Of a stretch of DNA of 26,352 nt, positions 18,383 through 26,352 are shown in pieces. Each line of letters opens with the position of its first letter. The first letter of the stretch is position 1. A model generated the notes under the pieces. That model was not told the origin of the DNA. It was given only the letters and a program-made list of their open reading frames with translations, and did no database searches. Origin of the DNA: Patescibacteria group bacterium UBA6263 (GTDB lineage: Bacteria; Patescibacteriota; Gracilibacteria; Absconditabacterales; Absconditicoccaceae); contig DJVF01000023.1 in NCBI GenBank assembly GCA_002441085.1, positions 1-26,352 on the forward strand. The letters run 5' to 3'. A program made the position numbers and the translations under genes.

Positions 18383-19261
18383 ATGTTTAAACAAATACTT
18401 AGAAATTCTATAACAAAACTCAGTGAAGATACTAAATTGATAAGATTGTCTTTTATAGTAAGTTTTTGTCATTTTGTAAGTGTTGTCTATCTTATAGTAT
18501 GGAATATAAACAATTTATTGACATATAGATATGAATCTGGGATTCCTATGTCACAAGCATTGGAATACTTAGTCAATCGATCTCAAGCAAACAATATGAC
18601 TGTCATGATTATTATAATAGTGGCTATAATATTTTTGTGATATTCTCTACTATATCCTGTATGACAATCCGCTTTGATACATTATTTAAATAAAGACTGA
18701 CAAAAAATATCTAAAGCCATAGGCAAATGAATGAATGATTTTTTTGTAATGTTTGAATTTGAAGCTATGATGTTTTCTTTTAGTATATTTATGTATATGA
18801 TCACTATACTAAGAGTATTTATGTTAAATATTCTAGATAGTACATTCGTAATAATATTGATAATAATATGGTGAATAGTTGTATTTTTGGCTACTGTGCT
18901 TTGGTCTTATGTAAAATTTGCTATAGTTCTGGAAGGTAAAAATGTTTTCTCAGCAATCAAACGCAGCTCCTATTTGACTATTATGAATTTTGGAGTTACT
19001 ATAAAATTTATTATAATACAGTTATTTTTGACTATAAGATTTTTGATAAATGCTATAATAGTTATGTGAATACCATTTTTGATTGTATATATATCTATAT
19101 GGTTGAATATTATAGAATCCAAATTTGTATGATATATGATAGCTATAAGTATAGTGATACTAATTATATTTATGGCTTATATAAACGCTATAGTAGAAGC
19201 ATTTTTTATGACTTATCGATATAAGGTTTACACAGCTATTACACAAGAAGAAAAGGATTAA
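18383..19261 (+). CDS. Multi-span membrane protein of unknown function
   Basis: 292 residues, not recognised. About six hydrophobic helices can be seen, near residues 24-46, 73-95, 128-152, 154-180, 200-228 and 240-275, with short loops. The segment S-A-I-K-R-S-S-Y-L-T-I-M-N-F-G near 192-206, preceding the fifth helix, resembles the repeated 'A-x-x-R-S-x' loops of integral membrane domains found in glycerophosphodiester phosphodiesterase membrane regions and related families, but this is only a pattern resemblance. No catalytic motif is seen. UGA codes many of its glycines. It is divergent from the 261-residue gene and convergent with alaS, with only four bases between the two stop codons and no terminator between them. 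Confidence 0.78.
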
Positions 19262-19265
19262 AAAT

Positions 19266-20861
19266 TTATTTCACAAAATGCAAAAATATTCATTCATATT
19301 TCTTTACACTTACAACTTCTAGAATTTCTCAAGAGTCTAATATTATTTTTCAAACATCTCCTGTCTGTCATCAACTTTCGGCATAGAAAGGTGTCTGATC
19401 AAACACTACAATCCTTTGCCTATTTACATCAAAATCTTTTAGTAAGATTGCCGTGTCATTTCATTCCTCGCAATGACTAGTAATATCATATCCAATAAAC
19501 TTGGTAGCTGGTAATCAAGTAAGATATTTTGATCGATCTACATCTATTGTGAATTTATTTTTGGATCATTTACGTGAACGCTCTTGTTGTGTTTCCATTT
19601 CTTTTGTAAATCAATCTTCATCTATTTGGAATCAATTTTCTTGTGCTATTTCCCTGGTAAGCTCCAATGGGAATCCATAAGTATCATAAAGTTTGAAAGC
19701 ATCTTTTCAATCAATCAAGTTTGTTTTTGAATTTTTTTCTAATATTTCATTGAGCATTTTTTGTCAATTATCGATTGTTTTTTGGAATTGGATACATTCT
19801 TTCTGGATTGTATCTACTATAGACTGAACATCTATTTGGAGATCAAAATTGGATGCTATACTTCCATAGATATTTGTAAAAAAGTTTTGGAGATCAGATT
19901 GTGATATTTTTTGCAAAGATATAAGATTATAGTACATTCTTCTAATCAACCTACGCAGTACATATCCCCTACCTTCGTTGGATGGATTGATACCGTCTTT
20001 GATCATAAAAAATGAAGTTCTCAAATGATCTGCCATTATTCTGACTCTTCTTTCATTTGTTTTATATTTAATTTTTAGAGACTTTTCTATATGTGAAATA
20101 ATATAATCAAACACATCTGTTTCATAAGCCGAATCCTTAGATTGCAAAACTTTACACATCCTTTCAAATCACATTCAGGTATCTACATTTTGATTTTCTA
20201 ACTTACTAAGTTTACCTGTTTCATCACGATAGTATTCCATAAACACATTATTCCAAACTTCAAGTCGATTGTCTTCATCATTTCATGGATTAGAATCCTG
20301 TGGTGGGAGCGGATCTGATCCCACTCGATAAAATATTTCTGTATCTGGCCCACAAGGTCAAACTGGTCACGGACTCCATCGATTATTTTTTGCAGGTAGA
20401 TATGCTATCCTATTGGCTGGTAAATATTTTTTTCGATATCATGCGCTTTGATCATCTCTAGGAGCTCCCTCGTCTCACTCAAATACAGTTGCTGCTAATT
20501 TATCTGGGTCAAATCATAGCACATCTACTAGAAATTCTCGACTCCAATCTATAGCATCTTTTTTGAAATAATCTCACAATGATCGATTTCACATCATTTC
20601 AAAAAATGTCTGATGACTAGCATCACCTACCTCATCTATATCTACAGTACGGATACATTTTTGGATATTGAAAAGCCTAGTCCCTAATGGATGTTTTTTT
20701 CCACTTAGATATGGAATAAGCTGTTGCATTCATGCAATATTGAACATAGCAGTACTTTCTTTTCAGCCAATTAATGATGCTTCTGGTAGGTATTTATGTT
20801 GTTTAGAAAACCGAAAGTCATTTCGTTTGATTCTAAGTTCTGGTCAGGATATTTTTTTCAT
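19266..20861 (-). CDS. alaS: Short alanyl-tRNA synthetase lacking editing and C-Ala domains
   Basis: 531 residues, while full AlaRS is about 870. AlaRS charges tRNA-Ala. Present are the class II catalytic core (M-F-N-I-A-G-M-Q-Q, W-S-P-G-P-V-G-P-C-G-P-D-T near 165), the tRNA-recognition helices (A-D-H-L-R-T-S-F-F, G-Y-V-L-R-R-L-I-R-R) and the barrel motif F-Y-A-E-S-G-G-Q-T-G-D near 493-505. The protein then ends L-H-F-V-K-stop, before the H-x-x-x-H editing domain that removes mischarged Ser and Gly, and before C-Ala. Residues about 462-473 are encoded by a dispersed repeat in frame. Many conserved glycines are UGA. The stop is a clean TAA and the next gene begins immediately on the other strand, so truncation is real in this sequence. 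Editing might be supplied by a separate AlaX elsewhere. Confidence 0.95.
19445..19477. repeat. Dispersed hairpin repeat, copy 4, inside alaS
   Basis: AGATTGCC...CTCGCAATGAC, the same arms (ATTGC/GCAAT) as the copies at 10537 and 13556, here translated in frame as part of the AlaRS barrel region (S-H-C-E-E-G-N-D-T-A-I-L). Confidence 0.7.
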
Positions 20862-20889
20862 CAGAAAAAATTGTATTTAAAACATGAAT

Positions 20890-20917
20890 AAATTATTGAT
20901 TTTATGCTTGTTTGCAA
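20890..20917 (-). promoter_or_regulatory. Weak candidate alaS promoter
   Basis: Minus-strand TTGCAA (20912-20917), 16-bp spacer, TAATTT (20890-20895), about 30 bases before the ATG. The -10 match is poor. Confidence 0.3.
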
Positions 20918-20936
20918 GATGGAGTAAAAAAATTTA

Positions 20937-20964
20937 TTGAAAATAAAATATGTAGTCATATTAT
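20937..20964 (+). promoter_or_regulatory. Promoter deciding the nucleotidyltransferase start
   Basis: TTGAAA (20937-20942), 16-bp spacer, TATTAT (20959-20964). Transcription would begin near 20971, so an upstream TTG at 20968 would lie at or before the RNA start; the ATG at 20995 is therefore preferred. Confidence 0.5.
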
Positions 20965-20994
20965 ATCTTGAGTTTATATTTGCTATATCATCCT

Positions 20995-21774
20995 ATGGAT
21001 AAAAAATTACAAAAAAAAGTTTTAGATTTTATCTATGATAGTTATCCACTATCCAAGAAAGATTGTATTGTACTTACCGGCTCTAGAGCATATGGATTTG
21101 CTACAGAATATTCTGATATAGATATGTTAATTTTTACCAACGATAAAAAATATTACGAAAAATTATCTATCGAAAAATGATTTAGAAAAAAATGAGAAGA
21201 TTCATGACTAGAATATCGAATAGATGAAAAAATATTATTGGAAGTGAAGATAAAAGACTATAGTAATAAAGGCATATCATTTAATCCTATGTATGTGTAT
21301 TGAGTATTGGGGTGTAAAGCACTTACAAATATGTGAAGTTTTGGAAAGATAAAAAAACCAGCTCAACAATGGTTTGCGAAAAATTATGAAAAAATTTTGA
21401 TGCGAGAATATATAAATTTTTGGAATGAATATAAGCAGATGGATGGTATGGTAAAAAGAAAAGATAAATGTTCTGTTGTGAATTTTAAGATACAAAAATG
21501 AATGGTGATACTCTATTTGATGAGATTGATACTAATTATACAAAACAAACCATATCCAACTAATAAATGGATTGCTCATGAAATTGTAAAAAGCAAACTA
21601 GGGAATGATGTAATGATAATAGTCGATAAGATTATCTGATTAAAAACATACAAACAATGGAATGATTTGAAATTATATTTAGTAGATTTTTGTAAAAATA
21701 ATATACCTAATAAAAACTATGTAGGAGCTTGGTGGAAATTTCTAAATGAATTTTATAAAATAAAAATGTATTAA
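20995..21774 (+). CDS. Predicted nucleotidyltransferase (Pol beta-type fold)
   Basis: 259 residues. L-T-G-S-R-A-Y-G (27-34) and S-D-I-D (40-43) are the G-S-x-x-x-G...D-x-D signature of the DNA polymerase beta-like nucleotidyltransferase superfamily, with Asp41 and Asp43 as metal ligands. A third acidic residue may be the Glu in I-L-L-E-V-K-I near 80-86. The rest is helical, as in DUF4037-like or tRNA/antibiotic nucleotidyltransferase-type proteins. The substrate is unknown; candidates are a tRNA, a small molecule, or a protein as in MntA- or SelO-like modifiers. No toxin-antitoxin partner (HEPN) is seen beside it. UGA codes its glycines after about residue 61, so a standard-code reading gives only a fragment. 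It ends at a strong hairpin shared with the convergent gene. Confidence 0.85.
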
Positions 21775-21776
21775 AA

Positions 21777-21800
21777 AATCCCCAAACTGATTTGGGGATT
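21777..21800. terminator. Bidirectional terminator between convergent genes
   Basis: Perfect 10-bp stem AATCCCCAAA/TTTGGGGATT-type with a 4-base loop. The minus strand has six T's after it, so it should terminate the 680-residue gene efficiently; on the plus strand it follows the nucleotidyltransferase stop directly. Confidence 0.85.
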
Positions 21801-21816
21801 GAGGATTTTTGGTATC

Positions 21817-23859
21817 TTATTGAGATAACGGAATCGTATTGTTGGTTTTGACACTTTCTATAAATTCATATAGTTTGACTTTGTTTATTCAATCATTGGA
21901 TAGAATATATAATTCAGGTTTTTCTCAAGTAATTTCTGGAACATCTACATCTATTATTTTATTGTTATCCAAGGCAAATGTCATCCTAAACATATAATAC
22001 AAACTATACTGAGAGCTATACTGAGTGTTTGTTTTGACAGGACGAGACTCGTAAACAGTGAAAGTTTGATTAGTTTTGTCAAATAAATATACATATTTGG
22101 AATTTTGTTTGGCTATAATTTTTACATTATTAGAATAAGAACTAGTTACTTTGTCTCATCACATAATAGGTACAGTACGTATACTTAACCGTGTGGAAGA
22201 TGGGTCTCTCCAGAGTTGATATAATTTACCATCTGATCGTGTCAAAAAAGTGGCATCTATAGCAAAACTAGTAAAATCTCAATATCAAGTAGCTAAGTTA
22301 GCTCATGTAACAGCAGCTACAGAATAATTTTGTCATCATTGGAATATAGACTGAGATCATAATGTATTGCGATATCTAGTAACAAAAAGTCATCATATCC
22401 CTAATGACTTTTGAAACACATAAAAATTTGCTTTACCATATACTCCTACTCATGCTACACTAGAAGGGAATCAGTCTGTTGCTGTCACTGTTTCCATACC
22501 TGCCTTGGTGACAAGATAGATATTTCATTTGTCACTAAAACAATATAATCAGTTTCTAAGTAGACTCAAAGAACATCCATTCATAACATCTGTAGAATTG
22601 TATTCCACTAATGTCCCTCTCATTCAATCACTAAGGGCTCATATTATTGCAGATTTTGTTCAAGCTATATGTATGTCTTTTTCTGATGATATAGATACAA
22701 GATTTCACAATCTGGAATTTTCTATAGGGGTAAAGGTCAATATTTTGGTTTGTTTATTCATAGCAGGATCATCTAAAGCAGACAGGTCAGTAAGATAGAT
22801 TATGTTGAATCAGGCTAAATAATCAGCTTCAATAATTTTTTTAAGTTGCACTACGTCCTCTATCCATCTTCATTTGGACTCTAGCATATTTAATTTTTGA
22901 AGTATTTCGTTGTATTTTGTTCATTTCTGATCCGAAGTAGGATCCATAGTTTTGAAAAGATATATATCTTTTTTGATATCATCTATAGTGATATCTACTA
23001 CTCCACCAGAAGATGTCGTAAAACTACTTGTATTTTGTTTTAGTAACTGGGTCAATACACTGTAAAGTAAAAATAAAACAATAAGTGCTAGTACCAAAAC
23101 AGTTATATGATATTTGTTTGCAAAAAATGTATCTTTGAACTTCATTATTCTAGAATTGGCTATTCTATTCTTGAATTTATCATCGATAAATGATTTTTTG
23201 GGCATAGCTCAATGTATATGGTAATATGCCATAAATCATATAGCTTCTTTTTGTATCCTGGTAAGTAATAACTGCTCCATAAAACTTAATAATTCAGCTT
23301 CTTGTGAATCCAAGACTATTTCTACTTCTTTTAGATCTTGATCATCTAAGATGTCAGATGTTTTGGTTCATATATATATTACTTCATCGTTTTTTTGGAT
23401 ATCTCATTCTACAAAATCTGAAAATAGATCTATTTTGGCTCTATTGTCTGTTCAATTATGTAAAGAATAATATACTTTTCCTTCTCTAAATATCATAATT
23501 GTAATATCTCATATCATAGATGACATAAATATAGAGTCAGATACTATTTGGATATATCATTTAATATCAAATTTTTGAACATCGCGAACTTTTTCTGCAA
23601 ATAATTTTAATTTGGTATTTAAAGATTCCAATCATGATTCTAAATATGATTTGGTATTGTCTAAATCATTAGACTCTTGATTACAAAGCTCAATAAATTC
23701 ACCTAAAAAGTCTTGTATAAGATCTTTCTGGTAATCAAGAAATTTTATCTCTTCAAATAAAACAGAAGCTCTGATATGCATACCATTTGCCAAAGTTTCT
23801 TTGAAAGAAAATAAATTTTCTTCTCATAAATAGTTGAATTTTTGCTCCTTTATTTGCAT
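21817..23859 (-). CDS. One-span membrane protein with cytoplasmic N-domain and large extracellular domain
   Basis: 680 residues. Residues 1 to about 250 are cytoplasmic, with Y-I-Q-I-V-S-D-S-I-F, I-T-I-M-I-F-R-E-G-K-V-Y-Y and N-D-E-V-I-Y-I-G-T-K-T-S-D-I-L, a pattern like degenerate PPM (PP2C-type) phosphatase domains, but without the usual metal-binding aspartates that I can recognise. A single membrane helix lies at about 251-272 (V-L-V-L-A-L-I-V-L-F-L-L-Y). The outer 400 residues are beta-rich with repeated strand motifs (F-L-T-R-S-D-G-K-L-Y-Q-L-W and Y-V-Y-L-F-D-K-T-N-Q), perhaps a beta-propeller. The frame is continuous through the Met at 23205, so it is one protein, not two. It is the last gene of an apparent operon with the glycosyltransferase and the peptidoglycan hydrolase. 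A sensor or envelope-biogenesis factor is plausible; unproven. Confidence 0.85.
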
Positions 23860-23939
23860 AAGAAAACTTAAATCATTAAAACTTAAAATAATTGTTTGAT
23901 TTTATCAAAAAAATCATATCTGTTCATAAGTACAAATTT

Positions 23940-24770
23940 TTAATCTTTTTTCAATAGCAAGTACTTAAAAATGTATTTAAAACAAAATAGTGAATTTAAT
24001 ACTTTTTTGTAATTCCTTTTGGGATCTGATATTAATCTATATAATCGTTCAAGTTTGATGTCTCTAACGAGTTTGGGGGCTCTTTTTTGAGCTCAAGCCC
24101 AAAAATCAAATAATCATCCAGTATTGATTACTATCAAATTATGATTTTTTATTTCTTGTAAATTGTCTGCTGTCCAAAGTTCTTGTCTAGGAGATTTGGG
24201 GGTAGACATAGCAACTAGCAATATATTTATAGTATCTTGATATCCAGATAAAGCTTCTTTTACATTTTTTCGATTCAACTCACTAAATCATTTCTTTTTA
24301 TTGAAATTAGAGTATCAATCTTGGGTATATATGACATTGTATCATTTATAAGATATGTATTCTTTGGATTTTTTTAGATGGATAGGCGTGGTACCAAACA
24401 TCAATAAACATATTTTTTGATTACCAAATTTTGTTTTGATATAATCCAAAAAATATGGAACAAAATCAGTTCAATTTAAATTATTCAATCGATATACTGG
24501 GGAACTTATCTTGTGAAATAACCTTGCTATATAATAGTATAATTGTAATGCGATACCATCAGGGAAAAGAAAATCTGATTTTAATATAATTTTTTTATAT
24601 TCTTTTTGTGTGACTGTCTTTTTGTGTGTATCAAATAATTTTTGTGCAACTATAATAGCAAAATATAAAAAATTAACTATAGCAAATCAATTTTTTTGAT
24701 ATTTATTTATAATTTGCTCACTAGCCTGATTGGCATTTCATGTAAATAATTTTTCTAATATTGAATGCAT
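23940..24770 (-). CDS. WecG/TagA/CpsF family glycosyltransferase (GT26)
   Basis: 276 residues. L-F-P-D-G-I-A at 68-74 and L-N-G-T-D-F near 98-103 match the conserved D-G and G-x-D regions of GT26 enzymes. A-M-S-T-P-K-S-P-R-Q-E-L-W corresponds to the usual G-x-P-x-Q-E-x-W, and G-L-F-D-F-W-A-G-A-Q-K-R-A-P with L-E-R-L-Y-R-L-I-S-D-P-K-R is the family C-terminus. Such enzymes transfer ManNAc or ManNAcA to a lipid-linked GlcNAc in teichoic acid, enterobacterial common antigen or capsule synthesis. The donor sugar cannot be inferred. The protein is cytoplasmic, at the inner membrane face. It starts 15 bases after the peptidoglycan hydrolase stop and lies 81 bases before the 680-residue membrane protein gene, so the three likely form one surface operon. 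In P-K-S-P-R-Q-E the insertion of two residues before R-Q-E is slightly unusual. Confidence 0.9.
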
Positions 24771-24785
24771 TCTTATAAAAAAGTT

Positions 24786-26352
24786 CTAAAAATTATCTAT
24801 ACTTATTCATGGATAATAATAATCTAATATTTCTTTATAATTCCATCATTTAGTTGCTCGATATTCGGCTCATTTTCCGCTCATACCGACTCAATGTCAA
24901 TTAAAATCTTTACAACTTGCAATATCTAGATTACTTATCAAATATGGCGTATCGTTTCGTCACCATTTTTCTTGAGCAGAATATGTAAATCATGGAGAAC
25001 AATTGAAGTATGGCAAGATAGGAACATATCAATCAAATGTCACCAAAATGTTTTTGGTAGAATCAAGTGCTTTGGGTCGTTTTTTGAGAGTGATTTCAGC
25101 TCAAGCTCAAACATATTTTTGGAAAATTGCAGGGTCATCTACTGCATTATAATCTGATCAAGATGGGATATTGGGATGTGTATTTTTTAAATAAAAAATT
25201 GCATATGATTTGGATATCAAAGACATGACTTTATTTTTTTCTACACTTTCTGAATCGTTTGTTTCGACTATTCATTTCATATAGTCAGTAAATGATAATT
25301 TATTTATCACAGCAAATCTATTGGATTGTTTTCAATTTTTATCTTTTACTGGCTGGTTTTTGATAAATATTTTTCATCTAAAAACATTCCATGGTTTAGA
25401 ATAATAAGATTTTCTAAAATAGTTCCTAAAAGCAATCAATCCTTTGGAACTATTTATTATCAAATTATCTCACACATAAGATTCGGATCATATTTTTAAT
25501 ACAATCTGATTATTTACAATAGCAATATCAGCAAATGCAGAATTGTATATGTTGGAGTCTAAATCAAAACTACAAGATCATAAACAAGATATTTGATATT
25601 TATCAAAATCAAAAGTAAGATCATACAACAAGACGCTAATATCTCAATTTACAAGAGCTTTTGCTTCATCTTTTGTAATTTTGAAAACTGTTTTGGGAAT
25701 TGATTTTGGGTTGAACTTTTTGATTCAATATTTTTCTTTCATTTGTTGTATAGACTTTTGCATTTGTTCGCGCAATTGTTTGGCTCATAGATATGTTAGC
25801 TGAGATCTGATATCTCATTTATTAGTGATATATGAAATTAGTTTTTCAGATATTGGAGTTGAACTAGTATTGATAAAAGAAGAATTATTATTTAATGTAT
25901 CAGCAATCTGTTTTCTAATTTGAGGTAATAAAGTATAAATATTATCTCATGGACAAGCTGTGTTTCATCAATCAGTATGTCATCATATTGCATATCACTC
26001 TTTATGTTGTATATATGGAAAATCGGCCAAATCTTTGTGATACATTACTTTGGAGTATGGATTGATATTATATTTTTTAGAAAGAGCAGAAAGTAAATTT
26101 ATTAGTGATTTTAGAGCCTCCGGGCTTAGTTTTTGTTCATCAAAATTTCATAGAACTGTAATTCACACACTAGAAGAATTGTTTCGCTTGATATGGGCTC
26201 AAATCACTCATTCTCATCCTGCTCTTCATTCATATATATTACCAAATGGATCTATAATAAAATTGTATCATATATCTCATCGTCATCTATTGATTGCATG
26301 ATATTTGTAAATATTTTGAATTTCTTTGATTGCATCAGATTGATTTTTTATC
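24786..26352 (-). CDS. PGRP-type amidase fused to a SpoIID/LytB-like domain (N-terminus outside window)
   Basis: At least 522 residues, N-terminus missing. Window residues about 12-150 match N-acetylmuramoyl-L-alanine amidases of the PGRP/Amidase_2 fold: Y-K-Y-H (His18), I-Y-E-G-R-A-G-G, a gap to G-A-H-I-K-R-N-N-S, V-L-G-N-F, then G-H-T-D (His125) and T-A-C-P-G (Cys133); His18, His125 and Cys133 are the expected zinc ligands. Residues about 300-522 match SpoIID, whose family cleaves glycan strands: N-K-L-S-F-T-D-Y-M-K-G, F-N-G-H-G-V-G-M-S-G-K-G-A-E, and I-L-D-Y-Y-Y-P-G at the end. In the SpoIID part the segment G-I-V-E-T-N-D-S does not align an acid exactly with the catalytic Glu. In G-K-G and K-G-W-N, UGA precedes UGG, showing that UGA is not Trp. 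The product probably acts on peptidoglycan outside the membrane. First gene of the operon in this window. Confidence 0.93.

Noticed and set aside
21817..23205. Separate gene starting at the Met at 23205
   Set aside because: The frame is open upstream to the Met at 23859, with UGA as Gly, and gives one coherent 680-residue protein.
23883..23927. A 14-codon open frame between the glycosyltransferase and the 680-residue gene
   Set aside because: Too short, without a start signal or neighbour logic to support it.
1..26352. UGA read as tryptophan (code 4)
   Set aside because: UGA stands at invariant glycines, next to UGG tryptophan codons, and Trp at these positions would break ClpP, RecJ, GatA and LysRS active sites.
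1..26352. Many short open frames on the strand opposite to long genes
   Set aside because: They lie antisense or out of frame within recognisable genes and show no family motif; they are by-products of AT-rich, low-stop antisense frames.
1..26352. tRNA, rRNA or CRISPR
   Set aside because: No cloverleaf, rRNA-like or regularly spaced repeat was seen by eye; a tRNAscan-SE and CRISPR finder run would confirm this.

Overview
The window reads sensibly only if UGA is translated as glycine (NCBI code 25). UGA falls at near-invariant glycines of ClpP, GatA, RecJ, LysRS and a SpoIID-like protein, sometimes in pairs (the GatA P-G-G-S-S-G-G-S motif uses four UGA codons) and once directly before a UGG tryptophan codon. 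With the AT-rich composition this points to candidate division SR1 (Absconditabacteria) or Gracilibacteria. With this code, large unbroken genes tile almost the whole window; with the standard code they appear as many short fragments. No tRNA, rRNA or CRISPR was seen. No gene-free stretch exceeds 300 bases.

Layout. 1-2784 (minus): lysS fused to an HD phosphohydrolase domain, then hisS running off the edge. 2940-5274 (minus): a secreted helical protein and a type IV prepilin-like protein. 5533-6105 (plus): clpP. 6219-10527: three unrecognised lineage-type proteins transcribed divergently from back-to-back promoters. 10581-11636: a compact two-gene cassette (2-deoxyribosyltransferase-like protein and a lipoprotein) without any UGA glycine, with its own promoters and terminators, probably acquired from a standard-code organism. 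11831-13492 (plus): recJ, followed by a small unknown gene. 14247-16619 (minus): gatA and a membrane protein. 16818-18180 (minus): two membrane-anchored proteins, one of them free of UGA. 18383-19261 (plus): a multi-span membrane protein. 19266-20861 (minus): a short alaS without the editing domain. 20995-21774 (plus): a nucleotidyltransferase. 21817-26352 (minus): an apparent three-gene envelope operon: PGRP amidase plus SpoIID fusion (partial), WecG/TagA-type glycosyltransferase, and a one-span membrane protein.

The recognisable genes serve translation (HisRS, LysRS, AlaRS, GatA), proteolysis (ClpP), DNA repair (RecJ) and the cell surface (pilin, peptidoglycan hydrolase, glycosyltransferase). 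This fits a reduced, surface-dependent lifestyle, but host interaction is inference. Candidate promoters repeatedly show a -35/-10 spacing of 16 bp, and no start codon has a clear Shine-Dalgarno sequence. A dispersed hairpin repeat (AGATTGCC...CTCGCAATGAC) occurs four times, once in frame inside alaS, and a different palindromic element forms the LysRS-HD linker.
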